This document shows, one piece after another, positions 6,798 through 12,885 of a stretch of 13,733 nucleotides of DNA (its first letter is position 1; each line of letters starts with the position of its first letter). The DNA comes from JANNOG01 sp050329415. Its GTDB lineage: Bacteria; Actinomycetota; Actinomycetes; Actinomycetales; JBBAYJ01. The notes under the pieces are model-generated. The model ran no database searches, was not told where the DNA came from, and saw only the letters and a program-made list of their open reading frames with translations. A program made the position numbers and the translations under genes. The stretch spans positions 1 through 13,733 of the forward strand of contig JBHJOS010000009.1 in NCBI GenBank assembly GCA_050329415.1. Direction: 5' to 3'.

Positions 6798-7786
6798 TGC
6801 AGCCCCAGTGCCCCGGCGGCGAGGGCGGTGTTCTCGGACACGGCGGCCAGCTGCGCCTGGAGCCGGTCCCTGGTCGCGGCGTCCACCGTGGGTTCCGGGC
6901 AGCGGTCGGACGGGAACTCGTCGTCCGGCAGGCAGTAGAGAACCCAGCCGTCGCCGTCGCGCAGCGGCTCCAGGGTGGCGTACACCTTGTCGAAGCCCGC
7001 ATCGATCTCGGCGAGCAGCTCCGGGTCCGCCTCCTCGAGTGCGGGCCGGAGGGTGTCGATCGCGGCCCGTGAGCCGTCGAGGTTCGCCTCGAAGTCCCAC
7101 AGGTCCGTCTTGGCGTACCGGTTCTCCTCACCGGTGATCTTCCCCTGCGAGACCTCCTCGATGAGCTCGGAGGCGCCGACCGGGACGGCGGCCGGGGGGA
7201 TCTCCAGCTCGGCGAGGCCGTCCCGCAGGGCGGCCAGGTCGGCGTCGAGCCGGGCGGCGAACTCGGCGGCACCCTCGGTGGTCTCCTGCTCGAACAGCAG
7301 GTGCTCCAACCGGTGCCAGCCGGTGAACTCCGGGTCGTCGACCCCGGCGAAGTCGTCGACGCGGGCGTCGACCGCGACGTCGACCGACTCGATGAGCCCG
7401 GCGATGGGCTCGATGCGCTCCCACGACACGCGTGACGGTGCATACGCGGCCTGCGCAGCCTCGAGGTCGCCGGCCCGGACCGCGTCCGTGAACACCGTCG
7501 TGAGGGCGATCATGTCGTCGACCTGCTCGCCGACGTAGGCCTGGTAGTCCTCGACGGCCTGGAGGACCAGCTCGTTCTCGGTACCGGCGGAGAGGTCCTG
7601 CTCGGACAGCCCCGACCCGGAGCCCGACCCCGACCCGCTGCCCGACCCACTGCCGGACCCGGACCCCGACCCGCTGCCGGTGCCGTCGAGGTTGCGGACC
7701 TCGGCCCCGTCGTCGGAGCAGCCCGTCAGCACGGCGGCGCCGAGGCCGACGGCGAGGACGAGGGTCGCGGTGCGGTGCGGACGCAT
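6794..7786 (-). CDS. efeO: EfeO/EfeM-type periplasmic iron-binding lipoprotein (peptidase M75/imelysin domain)
   Basis: EfeO is the extracytoplasmic iron-binding partner of the EfeUOB ferrous iron transporter. The 330-residue protein has a lipoprotein signal with lipobox LTGC (C23). A Gly-Ser dipeptide tract follows (37-59), then an M75 domain (about 70-330) with GWHRLEHLLF (156-165), whose HxxE (H158, E161) is the predicted metal site. It lacks the N-terminal cupredoxin domain of E. coli EfeO and so resembles the shorter EfeM form. An unusual YCLPDDEFPSDRC segment (284-296) places two cysteines 11 residues apart, possibly a disulfide. The ATG at 7784-7786 is preceded by GGGAG. The gene is first in an overlapping efeO-efeB unit, with a DtxR/IdeR-like operator about 24 bases upstream. 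No efeU is adjacent. Confidence 0.93.
   Translation of the reverse strand: MRPHRTATLVLAVGLGAAVLTGCSDDGAEVRNLDGTGSGSGSGSGSGSGSGSGSGSGSGLSEQDLSAGTENELVLQAVEDYQAYVGEQVDDMIALTTVFTDAVRAGDLEAAQAAYAPSRVSWERIEPIAGLIESVDVAVDARVDDFAGVDDPEFTGWHRLEHLLFEQETTEGAAEFAARLDADLAALRDGLAELEIPPAAVPVGASELIEEVSQGKITGEENRYAKTDLWDFEANLDGSRAAIDTLRPALEEADPELLAEIDAGFDKVYATLEPLRDGDGWVLYCLPDDEFPSDRCPEPTVDAATRDRLQAQLAAVSENTALAAGALGLQ
7610..7678 (-). repeat. In-frame Gly-Ser dipeptide repeat in efeO
   Basis: Residues 37-59 of EfeO alternate Gly and Ser without a break, (GS)11 plus a final Gly. This reflects a degenerate 6-bp DNA repeat with varied synonymous codons. It directly follows the acidic post-lipobox segment and would act as a flexible tether between the membrane-anchored C23 and the M75 domain. 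The repeat may change length by slippage or recombination without breaking the frame. Confidence 0.92.
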
Positions 7787-7809
7787 GCGGTCTCCCAGGA
7801 GCGTCGAAA

Positions 7810-7828
7810 TGAGGTGAGCCTGACCTTA
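7810..7828 (-). promoter_or_regulatory. DtxR/IdeR-like iron box upstream of efeO
   Basis: On the plus strand the site reads TGAGGTGAGCCTGACCTTA. It matches the DtxR/IdeR operator consensus TTAGGTTAGCCTAACCTAA at 15 of 19 positions, including the AGGT and ACCT cores and the central AGCCT. It overlaps the proposed -10 and lies 24-42 bases before the efeO start. Iron-loaded repressor bound here would block transcription, so efeO, efeB and the genes behind them should be induced by iron starvation. Confidence 0.8.
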
Positions 7829-7853
7829 TCGTCGCCGAGGTCCCCGTCGTCAA
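7823..7853 (-). promoter_or_regulatory. Candidate efeO promoter (-35 TTGACG, -10 TAAGGT)
   Basis: On the minus strand TTGACG (7853-7848) and TAAGGT (7828-7823) are separated by 19 bases, slightly longer than the optimum. The -10 fits TANNNT and is buried inside the iron box. The expected start point, near 7815, leaves a leader of about 30 bases containing a GGGAG ribosome-binding site. The promoter occupies the 82-bp gap between menG and efeO. Confidence 0.6.
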
Positions 7854-7868
7854 CCCGGGGCGTCGAGG

Positions 7869-8606
7869 TCAGACCAGGGTGGTGCCCGGCCGCGTCGCCC
7901 GGTGGAGGGCGACGACGCCGAGGGTGAGGTCCTTCCACTCCACCCCGGTCCAGCCCGCGGCCTCGATCCGGGCAGCCAGCTCGGCCTGGTCCGGCCAGGC
8001 CCGGATGGACTCGGCCAGGTAGTCGTAGGCGTCGCCGTTGCTCGAGACCCGCCGGGCCACCGCGGGCAGGACCCCGACCAGGTAGCCGTCGTAGACCCGG
8101 CGGAACGGCGCCCAGGTGGGATGACTGAACTCACACACGACGAGCCGCCCCGACGGCTTCGTGACGCGCAGCATCTCGGCGAGCGCGGCGTCGGGGTCGG
8201 CGACGTTGCGCAGCCCGAACGAGATCGTCACGGCGTCGAAGGCGGCGTCGGCGAACGGCAGCCGCACGGCGTCGCCGGCGACGAGCGGCAGCTCGGGCCG
8301 CAGCCGCTTGCCGACCGCCAGCATGCCCTGGGAGAAGTCGCAGCCGACCGCCTGCCGTCCGGCCTGCCGGAAGGGCAGCGTCGAGGTCCCGGTCCCGGCG
8401 GCGAGGTCGAGGACGGCCCCGCCGGGACGCAGGTCGACGGCCCGGTGCACCTCGCGCCGCCACCGGCGGTCCGAGCCGAGGGAGACCAGCGTGTTGGTCC
8501 GGTCGTAGCGGCGCGCCACGCCGTCGAACATCGCGGCGACGTCACGCGGCGCCTTGTCGAGGTCGGCGCGCGTGGCGGTCGCCCCGGCCGGGGGGTGGCT
8601 GGGCAC
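7869..8606 (-). CDS. menG: Demethylmenaquinone methyltransferase
   Basis: MenG (UbiE family) catalyses the last common step of menaquinone synthesis, SAM-dependent C-methylation of demethylmenaquinone at the membrane. The 245-residue product has the UbiE blocks: FDGVARRYDRTNTLVSLG (27-44), SAM motif LDLAAGTGT (66-74), GDAVRLPFADAAFD (111-124), and the second signature, starting RNVADPDAA (133) with RVTKPSGR at 147-154. I chose the GTG at 8604-8606. It adds a short Ala/Pro-rich leader before TRADLDK, where many homologues begin, and no ATG or GTG occurs closer. No Shine-Dalgarno sequence precedes it, so a leaderless message is possible. A much longer open frame reaching to 9719 is antisense to the lipoprotein gene and is not real. 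The role fits the menaquinone reductase and nuo genes 4.7 kb away. Confidence 0.94.
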   Translation of the reverse strand: MPSHPPAGATATRADLDKAPRDVAAMFDGVARRYDRTNTLVSLGSDRRWRREVHRAVDLRPGGAVLDLAAGTGTSTLPFRQAGRQAVGCDFSQGMLAVGKRLRPELPLVAGDAVRLPFADAAFDAVTISFGLRNVADPDAALAEMLRVTKPSGRLVVCEFSHPTWAPFRRVYDGYLVGVLPAVARRVSSNGDAYDYLAESIRAWPDQAELAARIEAAGWTGVEWKDLTLGVVALHRATRPGTTLV

Positions 8607-8711
8607 GCAGGAATGGTGACACGCGGTCCTGGAGGTCCCCGCGGGTGGAGCGGGCGCCGTGGAAACCGCGCACCGACCGGAGCCCGGAGCGCCGGTCGCA
8701 GGCCCGTCGCC

Positions 8712-8727
8712 TAGGGTCCTGCCCCGA
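8712..8727 (+). promoter_or_regulatory. Candidate -10 hexamer and leaderless start for the lipoprotein gene
   Basis: TAGGGT (8712-8717) fits TANNNT and ends 9 bases before the ATG at 8727. There is no Shine-Dalgarno sequence, so transcription probably starts at or next to the start codon. The surrounding 120-bp divergent spacer (8607-8726) holds no gene. No clear -35 was found. Confidence 0.45.
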
Positions 8728-10061
8728 TGCCCAGGAGAGCTCGGCTCGCCGTCGCCGTGACGATCACCGTCCTCACGGGGGCCGTCGCGGGATGCGGCCA
8801 GCCGGGACCCGCGTCGCGGACGGGCGCCACGGGGGACGGGGCCTGCCCGGTGGACCCGGCCGCACCGCACGTCCTCGCGGCGGCGGACCGGCGTGCCCCG
8901 GCGGTGGCGACCTCCGGGGACGGGTCCCAGGTCGCCGCCTGGGAGAGCCGGACCGGCGGCCCCGTCGAGGCGGCCGTGCGGCCGCCGGGTGGTGAGTGGT
9001 CGCCCACCCGGCCGGTGGGCGGGCCGAACGCCTTCGGCCCGGTAGCCGGGGTGGCGGCCGGTCTCGCCGTCGTCGCGTGGGAAGGCTCCGCCGCTGGCGA
9101 CCGGGTGGTGTCGGCGGCCGCGTCGCGGGACGGCCGGTGGTCGGTGCCGGTGGTGCTCTCGCGGCCCGCAGGCCGCGCCAGCCAGCCGGCCGCCGCGGCC
9201 GTCGGGGACGCCGTGGTCGTCGGGTGGACCGAGCAGGACCCCGCCGCGGTCGTCACCGCCGAGATCACGGGTGCGGGCACCGGGGACGCGACCGTCCTGG
9301 CCAGCGGCGGCGAGGCGGTCTCGCGCCTGCGGTTGGCGGCGACCGGGGACGGGCGGGTCGTGGCGCTCTGGCTGCGGGACAGTGACGGCGGCCGGGTGGT
9401 CGAGGGCGCCGTGAGGGCGCCGACCGGCGACTGGAGCTCGCCGACCCGCCTGTCCGGTCCGGCTGACGACGCCTCCGACCCCGTCCTGGCCGGCGGGGCC
9501 GGTGCCGCGGTCGCCGCCTGGCGGACCGCCGAGGGCCGCCGCGGCTTGCGCGTCGTGGCCCGGGTGCTCGACGGGGAGCAGTGGTCGGACGTCCGGCAGC
9601 TCACCGCGGGCGTCGAGCTGCCGCGCGGGGAGGCCCGCTCCGACGTCGGGTCGGTGGCCCCCGCCGCCGCCGTCGGCGCGAGCGGCACGGCGGTCGTGGC
9701 CTGGCCGCAGCGCCGGCACTCACGGGAGGAGGTCCTCACGGCCACGTGGTCCGCCACCGCCGGGTGGTCGCCAGTGCGCCCGGTGCCCGGGCCGTCGGAG
9801 GAGCAGGCGGGCAGCCCGGCGGTGACGGTGGACGCCGCCGGCCGGCCGGCCGTGGCCTGGGAGAGCCTGACCGGGGACCGGCAGACCGTCCGGGTCGCGG
9901 TCGCCGGCGGCATCGGCTGCGCCCTCACCCGTGCCGGCCGGGAGGCGTCGGCGCCGCGGCTGGCCCCCGGGCCGGACGGGTCGGTGACGACCGTCTGGGT
10001 CGACGTCAACCGCGGTGCGATCGGGACGGCCGACGTCCCGGGCAGCCGGGCCGGCGGATGA
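8727..10061 (+). CDS. Secreted lipoprotein with eight tryptophan-marked repeats, probable beta-propeller
   Basis: I do not recognise a named family. The 444-residue protein has a basic N-terminus, a hydrophobic core and lipobox VAGC (20-23), so it should be lipidated at C23 and face outward. The rest is a run of related units marked by an A-W or V-W step: W72, W118, W167, W215, W265, W326, W378 and W424, spaced 46-61 residues. Most units are followed about 20 residues later by a GxWS-like turn (W91, W138, W236, W286, W347). This resembles BNR/sialidase-like or other beta-propeller blades, giving seven or eight blades. C40 and C398 could close the ring. No catalytic residues are evident, so a binding or scaffold role is more likely than catalysis. 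The stop overlaps the next gene's start (ATGA), implying coupled expression with a membrane mannosyltransferase. Confidence 0.85.
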   Translation: MPRRARLAVAVTITVLTGAVAGCGQPGPASRTGATGDGACPVDPAAPHVLAAADRRAPAVATSGDGSQVAAWESRTGGPVEAAVRPPGGEWSPTRPVGGPNAFGPVAGVAAGLAVVAWEGSAAGDRVVSAAASRDGRWSVPVVLSRPAGRASQPAAAAVGDAVVVGWTEQDPAAVVTAEITGAGTGDATVLASGGEAVSRLRLAATGDGRVVALWLRDSDGGRVVEGAVRAPTGDWSSPTRLSGPADDASDPVLAGGAGAAVAAWRTAEGRRGLRVVARVLDGEQWSDVRQLTAGVELPRGEARSDVGSVAPAAAVGASGTAVVAWPQRRHSREEVLTATWSATAGWSPVRPVPGPSEEQAGSPAVTVDAAGRPAVAWESLTGDRQTVRVAVAGGIGCALTRAGREASAPRLAPGPDGSVTTVWVDVNRGAIGTADVPGSRAGG

Positions 10062-11368
10062 CCCGCGCGAGGCGGCTCGCCGGGACCGCCCTGGCCGTGG
10101 CGGTCGTCTGCGGCGCCTGGGCGCTGCACCTCGCCCGCCACCCCCTGCCGTCGCTCGGGGACATCGCGGTGTACGCCCGCACGTACCGCCTCATCGAGCA
10201 GGGGGCGTGGCCGTACCGGGACTTCGCCCTGGAGTACCCGCCGCTGGGGGCGGCGCTGTTCTGGCTGGCCGGGGCGCTGCCGGGCACCTACCCGACGACG
10301 TTCGGCCTGTTCATGCTCGCGTGCCTGGCGATCGCCGTGGCCGGCGGGCTCAGCACCGCCCACACCCTGCGACTCGGCCCGGTGCACCGGGCCGCGCTGG
10401 TCGCGCTCGCCGCCCTCACCCCGTTCCTCCTCGGCACCGACCTGGTGGCCGCCCGGTACGACCTGGCGCTGGCCGCGGTCCTCGCCTGGGTGGCCGCGAC
10501 CGCGGCCGGCGGCCGGTGGGCCGCCTGCTGGGCACTGGTCGCCGTCGGCGTCCTGCTCAAGCTCACCCCGCTGCTCCTGGTGCCGGCGCTGCTGGTGATG
10601 CAGGCCGCCGGGCAGCGGCGCGCCGGGCTGCTGGCGACCGTCCGGGCCACCGTCCGGGCGGGGTGGGCCGGCTGGGCGGTCGCCGGCGCGGTCCTCGTCG
10701 CCGGGCTGGGACCCGCGCTGGCCGCCTCGGCCCCGGGCACGCTCCGGGTGCTGAGCTACCACCTGGAGCGGCCGCTGCAGATCGAGGCCGTCCCCGCCAC
10801 CCCGATCCTCGTGGACCACGTGCTGCGAGGGACGGCCGTGGTCCAGGTGCGCAGCTACGGCAGCGACAACCTCGACGGCCCGCTCGCCGGGGCGCTCCAG
10901 CAGGCCGGCTCGGTGCTCGCGGTGCTCGGGGTGCTCGCCGTCGCCGCGCTGCTCGCCCGGCGGCTGTGGCGTGACCCCGGGGCCGTGGCCGAGGCCGGCG
11001 TCCTCGCCCTCACCGCGACCCTCGCCCTGGCGATCGTCACCGGCAAGGTGCTCTCCCCGCAGTACCTGCTGTGGCTGGTGCCCCTGGTGCCGCTGGCCCG
11101 GGGAGCGCGCGGCCCCACCGGGGCGGTGGCGCTCGGCGTGGCCATGGTGCTGAGCCGCGAGGTCTTCCCGGTGCGCTACGTCGCGCTGGTCGAGGACCTC
11201 GCCGCCGCTCCGGTCCTCCTGCTGGCCGGCCGAAACGCCCTGCTGGTGGCCCTGGCCGGGTTCCTGGTCGCGGGGCTGGCGGGGCTCCGCCGGGCGGGTC
11301 CCCCGCCCGGCGCACCGTCGCCGGGCACGGCACTCGCGCCCGCCCCGCCCCGGTCCCCCCGACCGTAG
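10058..11368 (+). CDS. GT87-type polyprenyl-phosphate-dependent mannosyltransferase (integral membrane)
   Basis: This is a multipass GT-C glycosyltransferase of the GT87 (DUF2029) group, whose actinobacterial members use polyprenyl-phosphomannose to build envelope mannans. The 436-residue protein has an N-terminal membrane segment followed by an outward loop containing the likely catalytic D35 (SLGDIAVYA) and WPYRDFALEYPP (51-62), a family hallmark. Later marks are LLKLTPLLLVPALL (166-179) and VLSPQYLLWLVPLVPL (331-346). About ten membrane segments are expected. The C-terminal 25 residues are Pro/Ala-rich and may be cytoplasmic. The ATG at 10058 overlaps the lipoprotein stop by 4 bp. Pairing with a secreted propeller lipoprotein suggests both act on the same surface glycan or glycoprotein. 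The exact acceptor is unknown. Confidence 0.88.
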   Translation: MTRARRLAGTALAVAVVCGAWALHLARHPLPSLGDIAVYARTYRLIEQGAWPYRDFALEYPPLGAALFWLAGALPGTYPTTFGLFMLACLAIAVAGGLSTAHTLRLGPVHRAALVALAALTPFLLGTDLVAARYDLALAAVLAWVAATAAGGRWAACWALVAVGVLLKLTPLLLVPALLVMQAAGQRRAGLLATVRATVRAGWAGWAVAGAVLVAGLGPALAASAPGTLRVLSYHLERPLQIEAVPATPILVDHVLRGTAVVQVRSYGSDNLDGPLAGALQQAGSVLAVLGVLAVAALLARRLWRDPGAVAEAGVLALTATLALAIVTGKVLSPQYLLWLVPLVPLARGARGPTGAVALGVAMVLSREVFPVRYVALVEDLAAAPVLLLAGRNALLVALAGFLVAGLAGLRRAGPPPGAPSPGTALAPAPPRSPRP

Positions 11369-11381
11369 GAGCCCCCGGCCG

Positions 11382-11420
11382 CGACCGTCAGCCACGACCG
11401 TCAGCCACGAGCGTCAGCCG
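11382..11420. repeat. Three tandem copies of a 13-bp repeat between convergent genes
   Basis: The unit CGACCGTCAGCCA occurs exactly twice (11382-11394, 11395-11407) and a third time with two changes (11408-11420). The array starts 13 bases after the GT87 stop codon and runs over the last codons of the minus-strand gene, so it contains that gene's TGA. It may be a simple duplication. A short inverted repeat, CGGTC with GACCG at 11351-11365, lies just before it at the GT87 3' end. Confidence 0.85.
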
Positions 11421-12885
11421 CCCGGCGGCGGGAGGCGGGAGGCGGGAGGCGGTCCCGCTGCGGCGGATGCCTGCCGGCGAGCCTCGCCGTCACCCGCCCG
11501 AGAACGACGAGCCCGACGACGGCGGCCGCCCAGGCGGCGAACGACCAGGCCGTCCATCCGGTCGGGGTCATGAGCGCGGGGCTCAGCGCACGCAGTGCCT
11601 CGTACGGGGGCCAGGGCGTGGTCGCGAAGTCCACCACCAGTGTCCGGTCGGGCGGCGACCCGGTCGTCCCGGCGACGAGCACCACGTGGGCGCCGATCCC
11701 CAGCACGCCCAGGACGGCGACCGGCCAGGTGCGCCGGGCGCCGCCGGCGGCCCAGGCCGCGACCAGCAGCACCGCGACCGGCAGGACGACCACGAGCTGG
11801 CGGCCCGGCCACCACCACCCGTGCATGGTCTGGGCCACCCACGTCGCGGTCGCCCAGCCCGCCGCGAGCGTGCCGAGCAGCCACCCGGTCGCCGCGCCGG
11901 TGCGCCACCGCCCGGCGGCGACCGTCAGTGCCCCCAGGACGACCGGCAGCAGCAGCCACGCCGGCTGCCAGGGCACCAGCCCGAACTCCCGGTCGACGAG
12001 CAGGCCGAGCAGGCGCTGGGTCCGTGCCCCGTAGTCCGGGTCGGGGCCTACGGCCGTGAGCTCGCCGCCGACGAAGAAGTCGCCCGCGGCGTACGGGGTC
12101 CAGCCACCGTAGACGACGCGGTTGAACGCCAGGTACCCGGCACCGGCAGCGGCCAGGGCCACCCCGGCGCCGGCCGCCACCGCCCGTCGGCCGCGCAGCC
12201 GCCACAGTGCCCACGCCGCGAGGACCGCCGCCACCGCGGCGTACTTCACGGCCAGCCACGGCAGGGCCACCACCGCGATCACCGCCACCGCGGCGGTCCC
12301 CCACCCGGTGCGGGGGCCGGTCAGGGCAGCCACGGCGGCGGTCACGGCGAGCGCGGCCATCAGTTCCGGGTACAGCTGGGTGGCGTACACCGACAGCGGC
12401 GGCGACGCTCCGAAGACGGTGACCACCACCGCCGCGGTGCGCGGGGGCACGCCGAGCCGCCGCCCGGCGGTCCAGACCGTCAGCCCCGCCAGGATCGCGG
12501 CGACCAGGGCCAGGGCAGCCTTGGCCGAGACCCAGGCCGGCACGGCGAGCGCGGTCCCGAGCGCGACCGGTCCGGCGAGCAGGAGCGGGAGCAACGGGTT
12601 GTGCGGGCTGAGCCGGGAGCCGTCCGGCCGCAGGGCGGTCTGTTCCGGCAGGTCGGCGGCGTGGAACTCGCGCCAGCGCTGCGCGGCCAGCTCGTCGGCG
12701 ATGTCGAGGTCGCCGTCGTCGACCAGGGACAGGGCGCTCAGCAGGTACTGGGGCTCGTCGGCCGTCAGCTGCGCGCCGTAGGTGGCTCGCATGCCGATGC
12801 CCGCCGCCGCGGCCGCGAGCACCAGGACGGCGGTGAGGGCCGCCGGGGCGAGGACGCGGGCCGGCGGCCCCTCACGCCCGGGCAC
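11401..12885 (-). CDS. Multipass membrane protein, probable GT-C glycosyltransferase
   Basis: The 494-residue protein has some ten to twelve hydrophobic segments and an early loop containing TADEPQYLLSALSLVDDGDL (41-60). The D43-E44 pair after the first membrane helix is where GT-C enzymes (GT39/GT83-like) keep their catalytic acid. RLSPHNPLLPLLLAG (91-105) also resembles this superfamily. It should use a lipid-phosphate sugar and act on the outer face of the membrane. The substrate is unknown. The start is a GTG at 12883-12885, giving a 14-bp overlap with the end of the upstream ABC permease gene. The C-terminal tail is Arg/Pro-rich and encoded in part by short tandem repeats. It converges on the GT87 gene with only 32 bp between them, so both glycosylation genes sit together although on opposite strands. 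Confidence 0.75.
   Translation of the reverse strand: MPGREGPPARVLAPAALTAVLVLAAAAAGIGMRATYGAQLTADEPQYLLSALSLVDDGDLDIADELAAQRWREFHAADLPEQTALRPDGSRLSPHNPLLPLLLAGPVALGTALAVPAWVSAKAALALVAAILAGLTVWTAGRRLGVPPRTAAVVVTVFGASPPLSVYATQLYPELMAALAVTAAVAALTGPRTGWGTAAVAVIAVVALPWLAVKYAAVAAVLAAWALWRLRGRRAVAAGAGVALAAAGAGYLAFNRVVYGGWTPYAAGDFFVGGELTAVGPDPDYGARTQRLLGLLVDREFGLVPWQPAWLLLPVVLGALTVAAGRWRTGAATGWLLGTLAAGWATATWVAQTMHGWWWPGRQLVVVLPVAVLLVAAWAAGGARRTWPVAVLGVLGIGAHVVLVAGTTGSPPDRTLVVDFATTPWPPYEALRALSPALMTPTGWTAWSFAAWAAAVVGLVVLGRVTARLAGRHPPQRDRLPPPASRRRAADARG
11427..11452. repeat. 7-bp tandem repeat inside the 3' end of the membrane protein gene
   Basis: GGCGGGA is repeated three times with a partial fourth copy. 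A 7-bp unit changes frame at each copy, so length changes would alter the protein tail. It encodes part of the Pro/Arg-rich C-terminus, which is probably unimportant for function. It sits next to the 13-bp tandem repeat. Confidence 0.85.

Noticed and set aside
5037..6938. 633-codon plus-strand open frame opposite efeB and the methyltransferase
   Set aside because: No recognisable motif; antisense to EfeB with its intact Tat signal and DyP motifs.
5353..7443. 696-codon minus-strand frame ending in the Walker A peptide, read as one large fusion protein
   Set aside because: Everything before the ATG at 5508 is out-of-frame efeO and efeB sequence; only the last 51 codons look like a former gene start.
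8607..9719. Long N-terminal extension of menG on the minus strand
   Set aside because: The extension is antisense to the lipoprotein gene and lacks family similarity; MenG homology begins just after the GTG at 8606.
8711..11395. 894-codon minus-strand open frame opposite the lipoprotein and GT87 genes
   Set aside because: Its sequence is Arg/Gly/Pro-rich and low in complexity, it has no domain, and it is antisense to two well-supported genes. Long antisense frames are expected at this G+C content.
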